NCBI RefSeq assembly: GCF_004358105.1
Contig: NZ_SMYL01000002.1
Span: 1-64,000 of the forward strand
Direction: 5' to 3'
DNA length: 64,000 nucleotides
Source: Sapientia aquatica
GTDB taxonomy: Bacteria > Pseudomonadota > Gammaproteobacteria > Burkholderiales > Burkholderiaceae_D
A program made the position numbers and the translations under genes. The notes under the pieces were generated by a model. The model saw only the letters and a program-made list of their open reading frames with translations, was not told the DNA's origin and ran no database searches. Within the stretch, counting starts at the first letter, position 1; every line of letters starts with the position of its first letter. Below are positions 54,824-64,000 of this stretch, piece by piece.

Positions 54824-54984
54824 ATGGGCGTCGTATGACAGCTAGTGCCAATTCGTGATTAAAAAAAACTGATTTCAACATAGTTAACAATTCCGATGAG
54901 TTGGTTATTATTGTTTTGTAGTAATAATTTTGAATTAAATTTATACTAAACTATTCGCTTAGCCATACAACTTCCAATCGCCCA

Positions 54985-57900
54985 ATGAAAAACACGCCGC
55001 CTGCAACTCGCGCATTAAGCCGATTGAACCTACTGCAATCCAGTCGTTTGGTGCGTTGGTTTCTGTACGTAATGAGTGGCTTGCTGTTGATCGCGTTGAT
55101 TAGCTGGTTGACGGTGCCGTCGGTGCTTAAAAAAACCTTGGAACAGCAAGTTGAGCTGCAAACCGGGCGGGTTTTTAAAGTGGGCGAGGTAAGCTTTAAT
55201 CCACTCACGCTCACCGTTGAGCTGTCGCATTTTGTGTTTTACGAGGCGGATAAACAGAATCCGGCGGTTAGTGCCGATAATTTGTTAGTCAAAGCGTCGT
55301 TCGCATCAATCTTCCGACTCGCTCCGGTTATCAGCGAAATTAAACTCACTCACCCGTCTATCCATGTGGTGCGCCGTCAAGAAAATGGTCAGGACATCAC
55401 CAATTTTAGTGACGTCATTGCTCGTTTAGCCAAGCAACCAAGCAAGGGCGGCGATCCGGTGCGGTATTCATTGTCGAATATCCAAGTGCTGGATGGCGCA
55501 ATCCATTTTGACGATCAAGTCGTCAACAAACAAGTTCAGATTGATGCCTTAGCGCTTGGCGTGCCGTTTATATCCAACTTTTCTAGCTCGACCGATATCT
55601 TTGTGGAGCCGCATTTATCGGCCAAGGTGGATGGAAGTTTTTTGGAGCTTAAAGCGCGCACCAAGCCGTTTGTCGATAGCCATGAAACGATTCTGGCGAT
55701 TGATGTCAACCGGTTTGACGTAACTCAGATCATGCCGTTTTTACCCAAGTCCTTGCCGCTCAACGTGGATTCAGCCAAGTTTTCCTCGCAACTGGAATTG
55801 CATTTTATCGCCCAAAAGAATAGCCAAAACGTGACCTTATCCGGCACGGCTAGTTTGAATGATCTGGCATTGTCCGACCAAAGCGGAGCGCCATTGGTAA
55901 AGGCTGAGGCAATTAAGATCGGGATTCACGAAGCGAATTTATTAACCAAAAATATCCAATTGGATACGCTCAAGATCGTGCAGCCACAAATTTGGGCCAG
56001 CTTAAATCAACAGGGCCAGCTCAACTGGCAAGCCTTGCAAGCGCCAAAAACGGTTGCTGGTGCAGAGTCGGGCGATAAAGCATTAGGTGCCAAAGTTACG
56101 AACAAAGAAGCAACTGCCAAACCTGAAGCGGCGAATGCGACTAAGCCAGTTTTCTCGCTCACTAATTTTTCCTTGAGCAAAGGCGTGCTGCATTGGTCTG
56201 ATGCCGCCAACGCGGTGCCGACCTTGGAAATCCAGCTCGCCAATATCGCTATTGACGCACAAAAACTGTCAACGAGCGCACAAGCTGAGGCGGCCGTAAT
56301 AACGATTGGAATCGGTGACGAAGGCAAGCAAAGGCTGACTTTCTCGGGCACTGCCGATGTCGCGCACGCTGCTGTTTCTGGGCAATTAGAATTGGCTGAC
56401 TTGGCGCTAGCGGATTATCAGCCTTATTTAACTCAGCACTTAGCCGCAAGCGTTAGTGGCTTATTAGGATTTAAAACTCACATAGCGGTGCGCGATGCGA
56501 ACATCAGTTTGGGCGAATTCTCTGGTCAAGTGGAGCAATTAAAACTGACCGCCGCTAAGCCGGAATATGGCGCATTTTCAGCCGACAAAATTGGTATCGT
56601 GAATTTGTCCTTGGCGACTGAAACCAAGCAAGCCAAAATAGATGAAATTGAACTTAAACATCTGCAAGGCGATGTATTCCGCGGTGCTGACGGTATGTTT
56701 AACTTTGTGCATTTGATCAAACCGAATGCGAAGGCGGTAGCGACCAATGCTCCACCAAGCATGCCCTCCGCAGAAAATCTCACAATTCAAAAAGCGGTCG
56801 CTAATGCTAAAGCTGATGCTAAAGCAAATGCGTCCGCGCCTTGGCAAGCGTTGATTGCTAAAATCAGCTTAACCGACAGCAATCTCGCCTTTGCCGATAA
56901 ATCGGTGCAGCCAGCAGTGAGCGTCAAACTTGATAAGTTATCCGCGCAACTTGAGCAGGTGTCCAGTCAAATGGATCAAGCGATCAAACTGGCACTGCAA
57001 ACCAATATCAATAAAACGGGTAAGTTTTCTGTTAATGGCGACGCATCGACCAAGGCCGCCAAATTAAACATTTCCTTGGATAATTTTGCCGTCGCCACAT
57101 TGCAGCCGTATTTCACCGAATTTCTCAACATTACTTTATTGGGCGGGACATTCAGCACCCAAGGGCAAGTAGCGTGGTCGGCGCCGAACGCGCTTGGATT
57201 TAAAGGTGGTTTGAGACTCGCTAATTTGCGTTCATTGGATAAATTAACCTCTGATGACTTTTTAAAATGGAAGCTGCTGCAAATTGACGGAATTGATGTT
57301 GATTTGAAGGATAAGCAGCAAACCATTACGTTGGGAAAAATCGCGTTAAATGATTTTTATGCGCGCACTATTTTGTCCGAGAGCGGAAAATTAAATCTCA
57401 ATGACATTGTTGTGCGCTCCGATCAGCCTAACTCAGCTAAAGTTAGTGATGATTCGAATAAGGCCCGCGCCACCGATGCCAATGCCGGGTCGGTTTCGGT
57501 AGCTCAACCGGTCGCCGTCGCGCCGTCGCCAACCATTGCGCGCGTCATTAATATCGGTCAAATTAGTTTGAACGGCGGCACGATTAATTACACTGATAAT
57601 TTCATTAAGCCGCATTACACGATGCGAATGGCTAGCATGCAGGGAACGGTTGGTGCGATTCATTCCAACGTTGCAGAGTCCGCGCCAATCGACCTCAACG
57701 GTAAAGTCGATGATGAAGCGCCGATAGCGATTTCTGGTTCCTTAAATCCGCTGTTTGCGCCCATGCTGCTCGACATCAAAATGACTGCCACTGGCGTTGA
57801 TTTGCCGCGCTTAACTAGCTACTCAGCCAAGTACGCGGGCTACCCAATTATCAAAGGTAAGCTGTCGTTGGACGTGGAATATCACATTAAAGACAACCAA

Positions 57901-58728
57901 TTGTCGGCCAACAATTCGCTCAAATTAGATCAACTTACCTTTGGCGAGAAAAACGATAGTCCCGACGCAACCAGCTTGCCAGTGCCATTTTTGGTTTCAC
58001 TGCTGACCGATGGCGAAGGCCAAATCAATTTGGATTTGCCGATTTCGGGCACGATCAACGATCCACAGTTTTCGATCGGCGGATTGATCGTCAAAGTCTT
58101 GTTTAATGTGTTGGAAAAAGTGATTACTTCACCCTTTAGTTTGCTGTCGCACGCCTTAGGCGGCGGTAGTGGCGAAGAATTTTCTTACATTGAATTCCCC
58201 TCTGGACTAGCGGTATTGGATGACGCCAGTAAGGCAAAACTGGATAACTTAGCGAGTGCGTTGCAACAGCGACCCGCCTTAAAGTTAGACATTATTGGAC
58301 GGGCAGATTTGGCCGCTGATGATCTCGGTTTGCGCGCGCAATTATTGGAGCGAAAAATCAGAAAATTAAAACAGGCTGATAGCCCTGATGTCGATACAGC
58401 GCATTCTGTTCTGACGCCAGCGGAGCGTGCCAAAGCGATTGAGCGACTTTATTCTGATGCTAAATTTGATAAGCCACGTAACTTCCTTGGGCTAGCCAAA
58501 TCGCTGCCTGTGGAAGAAATGGAAAAGCTCATTATTGCGAACACAAAAATTAGCGAAGACGATTTGCGCTCGCTTGCGGTTCGGCGTGAAAATGTGGTGC
58601 GGGCCTATTTTAATGACGCGGCCCATATCGCGCCTGAGCGTTTATTTCTGATCGCGCCTAAGTTAAATGGAACGGACATAAAAGATAGCGGTGCGGTAAC
58701 GCGGGTTGATTTTGAACTGAAGATGTAA
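54985..58728 (+). CDS. DUF748 family AsmA-like giant periplasmic protein
   Basis: The 1247-residue protein has one N-terminal membrane span (about residues 24-46) and a long periplasmic part of repeated beta segments, the DUF748/AsmA-like plan of proteins that bridge the two membranes in lipid traffic. Two spans of Ala/Lys-rich low complexity lie near 350-390 and 600-630. Near the C-terminus EFPSGLAVLDDASKAKLDNL and LKLDIIGRAD resemble a distant OmpA-like peptidoglycan-binding fold, which occurs in this family. It is monocistronic here. Precise role is inferred from the AsmA superfamily. Confidence 0.85.
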   Translation: MKNTPPATRALSRLNLLQSSRLVRWFLYVMSGLLLIALISWLTVPSVLKKTLEQQVELQTGRVFKVGEVSFNPLTLTVELSHFVFYEADKQNPAVSADNLLVKASFASIFRLAPVISEIKLTHPSIHVVRRQENGQDITNFSDVIARLAKQPSKGGDPVRYSLSNIQVLDGAIHFDDQVVNKQVQIDALALGVPFISNFSSSTDIFVEPHLSAKVDGSFLELKARTKPFVDSHETILAIDVNRFDVTQIMPFLPKSLPLNVDSAKFSSQLELHFIAQKNSQNVTLSGTASLNDLALSDQSGAPLVKAEAIKIGIHEANLLTKNIQLDTLKIVQPQIWASLNQQGQLNWQALQAPKTVAGAESGDKALGAKVTNKEATAKPEAANATKPVFSLTNFSLSKGVLHWSDAANAVPTLEIQLANIAIDAQKLSTSAQAEAAVITIGIGDEGKQRLTFSGTADVAHAAVSGQLELADLALADYQPYLTQHLAASVSGLLGFKTHIAVRDANISLGEFSGQVEQLKLTAAKPEYGAFSADKIGIVNLSLATETKQAKIDEIELKHLQGDVFRGADGMFNFVHLIKPNAKAVATNAPPSMPSAENLTIQKAVANAKADAKANASAPWQALIAKISLTDSNLAFADKSVQPAVSVKLDKLSAQLEQVSSQMDQAIKLALQTNINKTGKFSVNGDASTKAAKLNISLDNFAVATLQPYFTEFLNITLLGGTFSTQGQVAWSAPNALGFKGGLRLANLRSLDKLTSDDFLKWKLLQIDGIDVDLKDKQQTITLGKIALNDFYARTILSESGKLNLNDIVVRSDQPNSAKVSDDSNKARATDANAGSVSVAQPVAVAPSPTIARVINIGQISLNGGTINYTDNFIKPHYTMRMASMQGTVGAIHSNVAESAPIDLNGKVDDEAPIAISGSLNPLFAPMLLDIKMTATGVDLPRLTSYSAKYAGYPIIKGKLSLDVEYHIKDNQLSANNSLKLDQLTFGEKNDSPDATSLPVPFLVSLLTDGEGQINLDLPISGTINDPQFSIGGLIVKVLFNVLEKVITSPFSLLSHALGGGSGEEFSYIEFPSGLAVLDDASKAKLDNLASALQQRPALKLDIIGRADLAADDLGLRAQLLERKIRKLKQADSPDVDTAHSVLTPAERAKAIERLYSDAKFDKPRNFLGLAKSLPVEEMEKLIIANTKISEDDLRSLAVRRENVVRAYFNDAAHIAPERLFLIAPKLNGTDIKDSGAVTRVDFELKM

Positions 58729-58803
58729 ATTAAAGCGTACACATCAAAACTAGCGCGTGGAAATGCAGTGTTGGCGTGCTATTTTTCGACAGTGAGCGTT
58801 GGT

Positions 58804-59466
58804 TTAATAGGCCACGCAAAAACGCTCTTTGGTGTGTTTGGGATGTTCTAATTCATTGATCATGGCCACGGCGTAATCTTGCAGCGATATATAACTTTTA
58901 CCTGCGCTATCGACTAACAATTGATCTTTTCCGAGGCGGAATTTACTGGTGCGCACGCCCGGTTCGATCTTGGTCGGCGGACTGAGCATGGTCCACTTTA
59001 AGTCACGTTCTTGTTTGAGTAAGTCGAGCGCGTCGCGCACACCTTGTGCGCTGGAGCGCCACTTTTGGGGAAAAAGTTCGGTATCGACCACCGGCAAGCC
59101 TGGCGTAACTTCTAAGCTGCCCGCGTCGCCAACGATTAATAAGCGCGTGCCGATTTTTTCATTTTTGCTGACCTTGTTGACCATTTTGGTGGCATGAATA
59201 ATCGACTTTACGCCGCTGACGTAATAGTCGTAAGCATCCGTTTGCGTGCGACCACTAAAGGCGCTGATGACGGCATCAAATCCGTAAATTTGTTCGGCTA
59301 ATTCGCCGGTGTCGTGCACATTGGTTTTGACGATGGTTTGATTGACTTTCCAAGGTAGTTTGGCCGGCTTTGAGACCAGCGATTTAACTCGATGTCTACG
59401 TGACAGTGCTTCTTCTAATATGGCAGAGCCGATAAACCCGCTGGCACCGATTAAGACAATTTTCAT
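58804..59466 (-). CDS. NAD(P)-binding atypical short-chain reductase (NmrA/YwnB-like)
   Basis: The 220-residue protein starts with the nucleotide-binding GASGFIGSAI (residues 7-16) and matches NAD(P)H-binding/NmrA-type reductases, with AFSGRTQTDAYDYYV and LLIVGDAGSLEV. The catalytic Tyr-x-x-x-Lys of classical SDRs is absent, so it could be a redox sensor or reductase. It is divergent from a LysR gene with 131 bases between their starts, suggesting LysR control. Confidence 0.85.
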   Translation of the reverse strand: MKIVLIGASGFIGSAILEEALSRRHRVKSLVSKPAKLPWKVNQTIVKTNVHDTGELAEQIYGFDAVISAFSGRTQTDAYDYYVSGVKSIIHATKMVNKVSKNEKIGTRLLIVGDAGSLEVTPGLPVVDTELFPQKWRSSAQGVRDALDLLKQERDLKWTMLSPPTKIEPGVRTSKFRLGKDQLLVDSAGKSYISLQDYAVAMINELEHPKHTKERFCVAY

Positions 59467-59597
59467 ACTTGCGTATCCCTTTACAATCGTTCACAAAATT
59501 TCACGAATTACGTTTCATATGTTGCTTGATTTCATTGTTTGGATATACGCCAGATCGCATAATTCATTATTATGAAAATCGAATCAGTGAGGTAATT

Positions 59598-60500
59598 ATG
59601 TCGCTGCCAGGACAAGTAGATTTGAATGATTTGGTGGTGTTTAATGCAGTCGTTGAATCCGGCGGATTCACTGCTGCGGCGCAGCGTTTAGGCGTATCCA
59701 CCGCCAAGGTTAGCCTTGAAATTGGACGCCTGGAAGAACACCTTGGCGCACGACTATTTACCCGAACAACGCGCAAAGTTATCTTGACCGAAGCGGGGTT
59801 GAATCTGTCGCAAGAATGCCAACCGCTGCTGCGTGGATTGCAAGATTTGTTAAATCTGCATAGTGCTGCCAAAGCCGATCTAAGCGGCACTTTGCGCATT
59901 GCAACAACGATTAATTATGCCGAGTTATTCCTTGGCCCCGCCTTGGCGCAATTCTCGGCCATACATCCGAGTTTGCAAATTGATTTACACACCGATGAGC
60001 GCGTCACCGATTTGGTGGGAAGTGGGATTGATTTATCGGTGCGGCTTGGTTGGTTGCGCGACTCGTCGATGTATGCGGTTAAGTTGGGCGAGTTCGAGCA
60101 ATTTACCGTTGCTTCGCCCGCGTATTTGCGCCGTCATAGTTTGCCTACCCATCCCGATGATTTGGTGTGTTTAGATTGGGTGGCATTAACGTTGCTCAAA
60201 ACGCCGCTGACTTGGACGTATCTTTCTACTGAAGGTGTTGCAACCGAAATCCAAGTGAAGTCACGATTTAAAGTCGATTCACCGCACGCTTTGCGCACGG
60301 TATTGCGTAACGATGCGGGAGTCTCGGTGTTAGACCAGCTCAGCGCACAACAAGATATTGAGCGCGGAACTTTGGTGCGTTTGCTACCCGACTGGACACT
60401 TCCCAAAGGTGGGATTTTTGCGGTATATCCAGCCGGTCGCCATGTGCCGCAAAAAGTGCGCGCGTTTATTGAGTTTTATCGGGATTTTTTGCGTCATTAG
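59598..60500 (+). CDS. LysR family transcriptional regulator
   Basis: I chose ATG at 59598 because GTGAGGTAATT precedes it; the protein is then 300 residues. It has an N-terminal winged helix-turn-helix with VVESGGFTAAAQRLGVSTAKV (core GFTAAAQRLG), LEEHLGARLFTRTTRKV, and a C-terminal ligand-binding domain of two lobes. It faces the reductase gene divergently and probably regulates it. The 3' end overlaps the deacetylase gene by 35 bases on the opposite strand. Confidence 0.93.
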   Translation: MSLPGQVDLNDLVVFNAVVESGGFTAAAQRLGVSTAKVSLEIGRLEEHLGARLFTRTTRKVILTEAGLNLSQECQPLLRGLQDLLNLHSAAKADLSGTLRIATTINYAELFLGPALAQFSAIHPSLQIDLHTDERVTDLVGSGIDLSVRLGWLRDSSMYAVKLGEFEQFTVASPAYLRRHSLPTHPDDLVCLDWVALTLLKTPLTWTYLSTEGVATEIQVKSRFKVDSPHALRTVLRNDAGVSVLDQLSAQQDIERGTLVRLLPDWTLPKGGIFAVYPAGRHVPQKVRAFIEFYRDFLRH

Positions 60501-62013
60501 CCGGCACAATCGGCGCTACCTGTATCGGTGTAATACTTGGCGAGGCGGGTGTGTTGGGAAGGTTTGGGTCGATAGAATTGTTAGGCGCATTGCTTGGTGC
60601 AGAATTTTCTTTGATCGCTTCGTCACGATTCGTTGGCACTAAATTTGTCCCATCCCAGTTCACAAAATGATAATCGCGTTTGATCAGCTCATCGAGCAAC
60701 ATAGGTAATGCGATGACGGTTTTGGGATGAATGTCATGCATCAAAATAATCCCGCGACCAGCATGTTCTAACTCTTGCAAAATTCGATGCACGATCGATT
60801 CAGGCACTGGGTCAGACCAATCGAGAGAATCCACATTCCACAATACCGAGCGCAGCCCGCGTTCGCCAATTTCACCCAAAATCATTGAGTTGCGAGCGCC
60901 GTAAGGGGCGCGAAACATGTGGGTGCGCTGTGCGTCATCAGGGATGATTAAATTGAGCAAGGCTTGCGTTTTATCGATTTCTTGCTGCACCTTCTCTTGA
61001 TTTAATTTCGGTAAAAATGGATGGGTGAAACTGTGATTAGCGATCGCATGTCCGGCTGCCAAAATTTCTTTTTCCACTTCTTCATTACGGGTTAATTCAG
61101 CATGACCATCCGTGACGGTGCCCAAGTTTTGCCCGAGTTGAAAGAAGATTGCTTTGACTTTGTAGCGCGCCAAAATCGCTAAAATTTCTTTGGTGTATAC
61201 CGGATGCGGGCCGTCATCGAAGGTAATCAACACCTGACCTTTTTCGAGCTGCAAGCCTTGCCATTCGTTTTTACGGGCTAGGGTAATGATGTCAGTGCCT
61301 TTGTCGGAAGGCGTGACTTGTTGCTCTGCTGTGGGTAGATTACTTTTTAATTCTTCTAACAAACTAGTAGCTGGATATTCTTGCTCAACTTCGGCGAGAT
61401 AAGCGGCCCAGGCTGGTCGTTCTGGTTTGGCTTGGCTAATCGCTTTTTGGCTCAATACTGTGCTTAATTCTTGGCCGTATTTGTTGTGTGCATTCGCGAT
61501 ATTTTTTAGCGTTAGGCGCAATTGTTTGCCTTGGGCGGGAGTTAATATGGCTTTTTTTGCTACCTCGGTGGCAATGCCGCGTATGGCAAATAGATCGGCA
61601 TCTTTTAAGTTCGGTGCGTTTATTGCGGCTAAGAAATCATCGATATCGCTATTGGATTTGGTTTTATCGTGGTTAATTAATCGTTCGGTGAGCTTGGAGG
61701 CCAAATGCTGGTTTTCGATAAATAAATATTCTCCCGCGCGTACCGCTTCTTGGTGCAATGGCGGGGTGATGTTGGCGCTGGTGCTAAAGCCTTGTAGCGA
61801 TAAAATGCGGCGATAATTTTTCACTAAATTTTGCACCACGTCAGCAGTTGATTCTGGCGTTATCAGATTTGCGGGTTTGCTTAGTTCCGCTGGAGCTGCC
61901 AAGAGCGGCGCTGATTGCGTCCAAGCCGACGTGCCAGTTAGTGTCAAATAAACGCCAAAACATAAGGTGGCAAGAGGTTTTAATGGCATTTTGATTGAAT
62001 TGTGGCTGAGCAT
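60466..62013 (-). CDS. Exported polysaccharide deacetylase (NodB domain) with a helical N-terminal domain
   Basis: The 515-residue protein has a signal peptide (about residues 1-33), a helix-rich domain of unknown type (about 50-245), a NodB domain (about 258-445) and a Pro/Asn-rich tail. The catalytic motifs are complete: TFDDGP (264-269) with Asp266/267, HSFTH (His327, His331), FRAPYG and DIHP. It should remove acetyl groups from N-acetylated glycans in the periplasm or outside; the substrate is unknown. Start uncertain: the alternative ATG at 61989 gives a shorter signal, and neither has a clear Shine-Dalgarno site. Confidence 0.88.
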   Translation of the reverse strand: MLSHNSIKMPLKPLATLCFGVYLTLTGTSAWTQSAPLLAAPAELSKPANLITPESTADVVQNLVKNYRRILSLQGFSTSANITPPLHQEAVRAGEYLFIENQHLASKLTERLINHDKTKSNSDIDDFLAAINAPNLKDADLFAIRGIATEVAKKAILTPAQGKQLRLTLKNIANAHNKYGQELSTVLSQKAISQAKPERPAWAAYLAEVEQEYPATSLLEELKSNLPTAEQQVTPSDKGTDIITLARKNEWQGLQLEKGQVLITFDDGPHPVYTKEILAILARYKVKAIFFQLGQNLGTVTDGHAELTRNEEVEKEILAAGHAIANHSFTHPFLPKLNQEKVQQEIDKTQALLNLIIPDDAQRTHMFRAPYGARNSMILGEIGERGLRSVLWNVDSLDWSDPVPESIVHRILQELEHAGRGIILMHDIHPKTVIALPMLLDELIKRDYHFVNWDGTNLVPTNRDEAIKENSAPSNAPNNSIDPNLPNTPASPSITPIQVAPIVPANDAKNPDKTQ

Positions 62014-62156
62014 GGAATAGTGTGAAAGAGATTGGTTGAGCGATTGCCGTCAAAGTTGCGACCGACGAAGTGCGTATGATAGCTAGAAACGGTTGGATTG
62101 AAAAATGATTCCGGTTGTCCGAATTCGATTCACATCGAGAGAAAAGGCGCTAAGTG

Positions 62157-62921
62157 ATGGAAAATTCATTATTTTCATTAGAGGCATATTTCAAGCGAAT
62201 TGATTATCAAGGTGAAGCCAAGCCCAACTTGGCGACAGTGACGGCGTTAATGCGCCGTCAGTTATTGAGCGTTCCATTTGAAAATTTGGATATCCAAGAT
62301 GGAAAAATTATTTCGCTTAACCCGAACGACATCGTTCAGAAAATCCTTCACCAACAGCGCGGCGGTTATTGCTACGAAGTAAATGGCTTGTTCGCCATGG
62401 CGCTGGCAGCATTGAGCATTCCTTACTTCTTTATCGCGGCTCGTCCTATTACCCACGGCGCGAGAAAGCCCAAAACCCACATGGCCTTGGTGGCTAAGTT
62501 GCAAGGCGAAAAATGGCTCTGTGATTTAGGATTCGGCGGCTACGGTATTCGCGCACCGATCCGCTTGAGCGCTTTAGACCTTGAAGTTAATCAAGATGGC
62601 GAACTGTTTATGCTGAGCTTAGACCAAGAAAATGAGCTGATACTAAAAATGCACAATAAAGCAGCTTGGGAAGAGTTGTACGGATTTGATCTAACCCCGC
62701 AGAATTGGGCCGACTTCGCCCCCGCCAACTACTTCAATTCCACTCACCCTGATTCTATTTTTACCCGCAAATTATTGGTCGCCATTTGCACACCAACGGG
62801 ACGGAAAATCGCCTTTGGTAATCGGTTTAAAAAAATCGAAAACGGTCAAGAATCCAAACAACTCCTCAGCACAGAAAATCGTTCGCAGATTCTGCGTGAG
62901 GAATTTGGATTACATTGGTAA
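62157..62921 (+). CDS. nat: Arylamine N-acetyltransferase
   Basis: Nat transfers acetyl from acetyl-CoA to arylamines, hydrazines or related compounds in the cytoplasm. The 254-residue protein carries the full catalytic triad: Cys72 in RGGYCYEVNG, His108 in KTHMAL and Asp123 in LCDLGFGGYG, and the early PFENLDI. I chose ATG at 62157; the GTG just before it (62154) is possible. It converges on the ThDP enzyme with no gap between the stops. Confidence 0.95.
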   Translation: MENSLFSLEAYFKRIDYQGEAKPNLATVTALMRRQLLSVPFENLDIQDGKIISLNPNDIVQKILHQQRGGYCYEVNGLFAMALAALSIPYFFIAARPITHGARKPKTHMALVAKLQGEKWLCDLGFGGYGIRAPIRLSALDLEVNQDGELFMLSLDQENELILKMHNKAAWEELYGFDLTPQNWADFAPANYFNSTHPDSIFTRKLLVAICTPTGRKIAFGNRFKKIENGQESKQLLSTENRSQILREEFGLHW

Positions 62922-64000
62922 TTACTTACTCAACGCGGCATCGCGGATTGCATCCAGGGTAGCGCCCGGCGTAATCAAATTCACGTCATACCGCAATTCA
63001 ATCAAAGCTGGCAACGAATGCTCGCGGCTGAACGCTAAAGCGCGGCTCAGCGCTGGGCCGAATTGGTCGGTCTTCGTCACAATCTCGCCCGATCCGCCGT
63101 AAGCGCGCGCTAGGGCGGCGAAGTCGGGATTATGCAATTCGGTACCGACTTGGCGATTTGGGAATTCGCGTTCTTGGTGCATGCGTATCGTGCCGTACAT
63201 GCCGTTGTTAAACAGAAGGATCACCACGCCGGCGCGGTATTGCGCGGCGGTGGCGAGTTCTTGGCCGTTCATCATAAATTCACCGTCCCCTGCAAACGTA
63301 ATGACGGTGCGCTCAGGATGGGTGATTTTAGCCGCGATTCCAGAAGGCACGCTGTAGCCCATGGCGCCCGAAGTCGGTGCCAATTGGGTACGCATTTCGC
63401 CATAGCGATAGTAGCGGTGTGCCCAGGTGGTGTGGTTACCTGCACCGTTGGTGATGATGGTGTCTGCGGGAACTTGGCGATTGAGTTCTTGGACGCATTC
63501 CCACAAATTGAGCGGATGGTTGCCGTCTTTGAAAATCGCCGATGGACCCTGATTGGCTTCGTATTCCGCGCGCGCTTGTGCAACGCTGGCTTGCCAAGCG
63601 CTGGAATCCAAGGTCGGCAAGGCGGCTAACGATTCTGCGATCTGCGCCATGCCACTATTGAGCAACATATCGGCTTGATACACCCGTCCCAGTTCTAAGG
63701 CATCGCTATGAATGTGAATCAAGCTTTGCTTGGGGACTGGCGCTTCAAGAATGCTGTAGCCGCTCGTGGTCATTTCCCCCAAACGCGGGCCGATGGCGAT
63801 GACCAAATCGGATTGTTTGATGCGCTCAGCGAGCTTGGGATTAATTCCAATACCAACGTCGCCGATATAGTTTGGATGTTGGTTGTCGAATAAATCCTGA
63901 AAGCGAAACGCGCAGGCGATGGGAAGTTTTTGTTGCTCGGCAAAGTGGCGCAAATTAGCACAGGCTTGTTTATTCCACCCGCCGCCGCCCAAAATTACGA
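62922..64000 (-). CDS. Thiamine-diphosphate enzyme, acetolactate-synthase-like (partial)
   Basis: The 5' part of this gene lies beyond the right edge; what remains is about 359 residues of the C-terminal two-thirds. It has a central domain with NPKLAERIKQSDLVIAIG and GEMTTSGY, followed by a thiamine diphosphate domain with the motif ITFAGDGEFMMNGQEL and NNGMYGTIRMHQ. It is typical of acetolactate synthase-like enzymes (ThDP-binding family). The normal N-terminal catalytic Glu domain is not seen. Reaction cannot be told from this part; decarboxylases and carboligases share the fold. Confidence 0.88.
   Translation of the reverse strand, partial: VILGGGGWNKQACANLRHFAEQQKLPIACAFRFQDLFDNQHPNYIGDVGIGINPKLAERIKQSDLVIAIGPRLGEMTTSGYSILEAPVPKQSLIHIHSDALELGRVYQADMLLNSGMAQIAESLAALPTLDSSAWQASVAQARAEYEANQGPSAIFKDGNHPLNLWECVQELNRQVPADTIITNGAGNHTTWAHRYYRYGEMRTQLAPTSGAMGYSVPSGIAAKITHPERTVITFAGDGEFMMNGQELATAAQYRAGVVILLFNNGMYGTIRMHQEREFPNRQVGTELHNPDFAALARAYGGSGEIVTKTDQFGPALSRALAFSREHSLPALIELRYDVNLITPGATLDAIRDAALSK

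Noticed and set aside
1-64000. Mobile elements, prophage, CRISPR or defence genes
   Set aside because: No transposase, integrase, phage, restriction-modification or spacer-repeat pattern was seen. The gene content is core chromosomal throughout.

Overview
This looks like one continuous piece of chromosome from a betaproteobacterium of the order Burkholderiales, most likely family Oxalobacteraceae (Undibacterium-like). The inference rests on gene content and protein style: class 2 PyrD, Bpt-type arginyl transferase, a DUF1631 protein, the tol-pal cluster, a C-terminal DWEEF on the chemoreceptor, and base composition close to half G+C by eye. No insertion sequence, prophage, integrase, CRISPR array or clear pseudogene was seen. 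Nearly all genes are intact chromosomal genes.

Layout. 1-166 is the end of an rRNA operon (5S rRNA and terminator). 592-6233 holds N-end-rule transferases (aat, bpt), pyrD, nrdR, glyA and a ydfG-type dehydrogenase. glyA has a ZTP (pfl-type) riboswitch in its leader. 6395-17926 is a long envelope operon, ybgC-tolQ-tolR-tamA-tamB-tolA-tolB-pal-cpoB, in which the TamA/TamB outer-membrane assembly and lipid-transport pair sits between tolR and tolA with start/stop overlaps or 1-3 base gaps. Two identical tRNA-Lys(UUU) genes follow. 18439-26256 carries a methyltransferase, ppx, a small repeat-containing exported protein, apt, a lone pstS, a WbpM/CapD-type dehydratase and sodC. 26307-32046 (minus strand) has two TonB-C-like proteins, xthA, a chemoreceptor and pepA. 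32106-34776 is lptF-lptG-cbiX. 34884-42886 (mostly minus) has fbp, pepN, a lipoprotein, a DUF1631 protein with a previously overlooked 49-residue membrane peptide upstream, and a quinone oxidoreductase. 43230-47000 has an FKBP lipoprotein, a His/Lys-rich exported peptide, an S4 protein, and a four-gene bufferin-type (MNIO RiPP) copper-buffering cluster. 47385-54773 has def, a DUF1653 protein, an OPT transporter, a BOF protein, a YqhA-like membrane protein, uppP and a POT peptide transporter. 54985-64000 has a very large DUF748 protein, a LysR/reductase divergent pair, a polysaccharide deacetylase, an arylamine N-acetyltransferase and the C-terminal part of a ThDP enzyme cut by the window end.

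How it fits together. Much of the window serves the cell envelope: Tol-Pal and TamAB, LptFG, UppP, the AsmA-like DUF748 protein, FKBP and lipoproteins. A second theme is one-carbon/purine supply (ZTP-controlled glyA, apt, pyrD, nrdR). A third is metal and oxidant handling (sodC, the buf cluster with a candidate ECF-type promoter, the His-rich peptide). The most informative points for a second look are the embedded tamAB pair, the ZTP riboswitch with an extra hairpin, the buf operon with its candidate promoter, and several small genes of unknown function.
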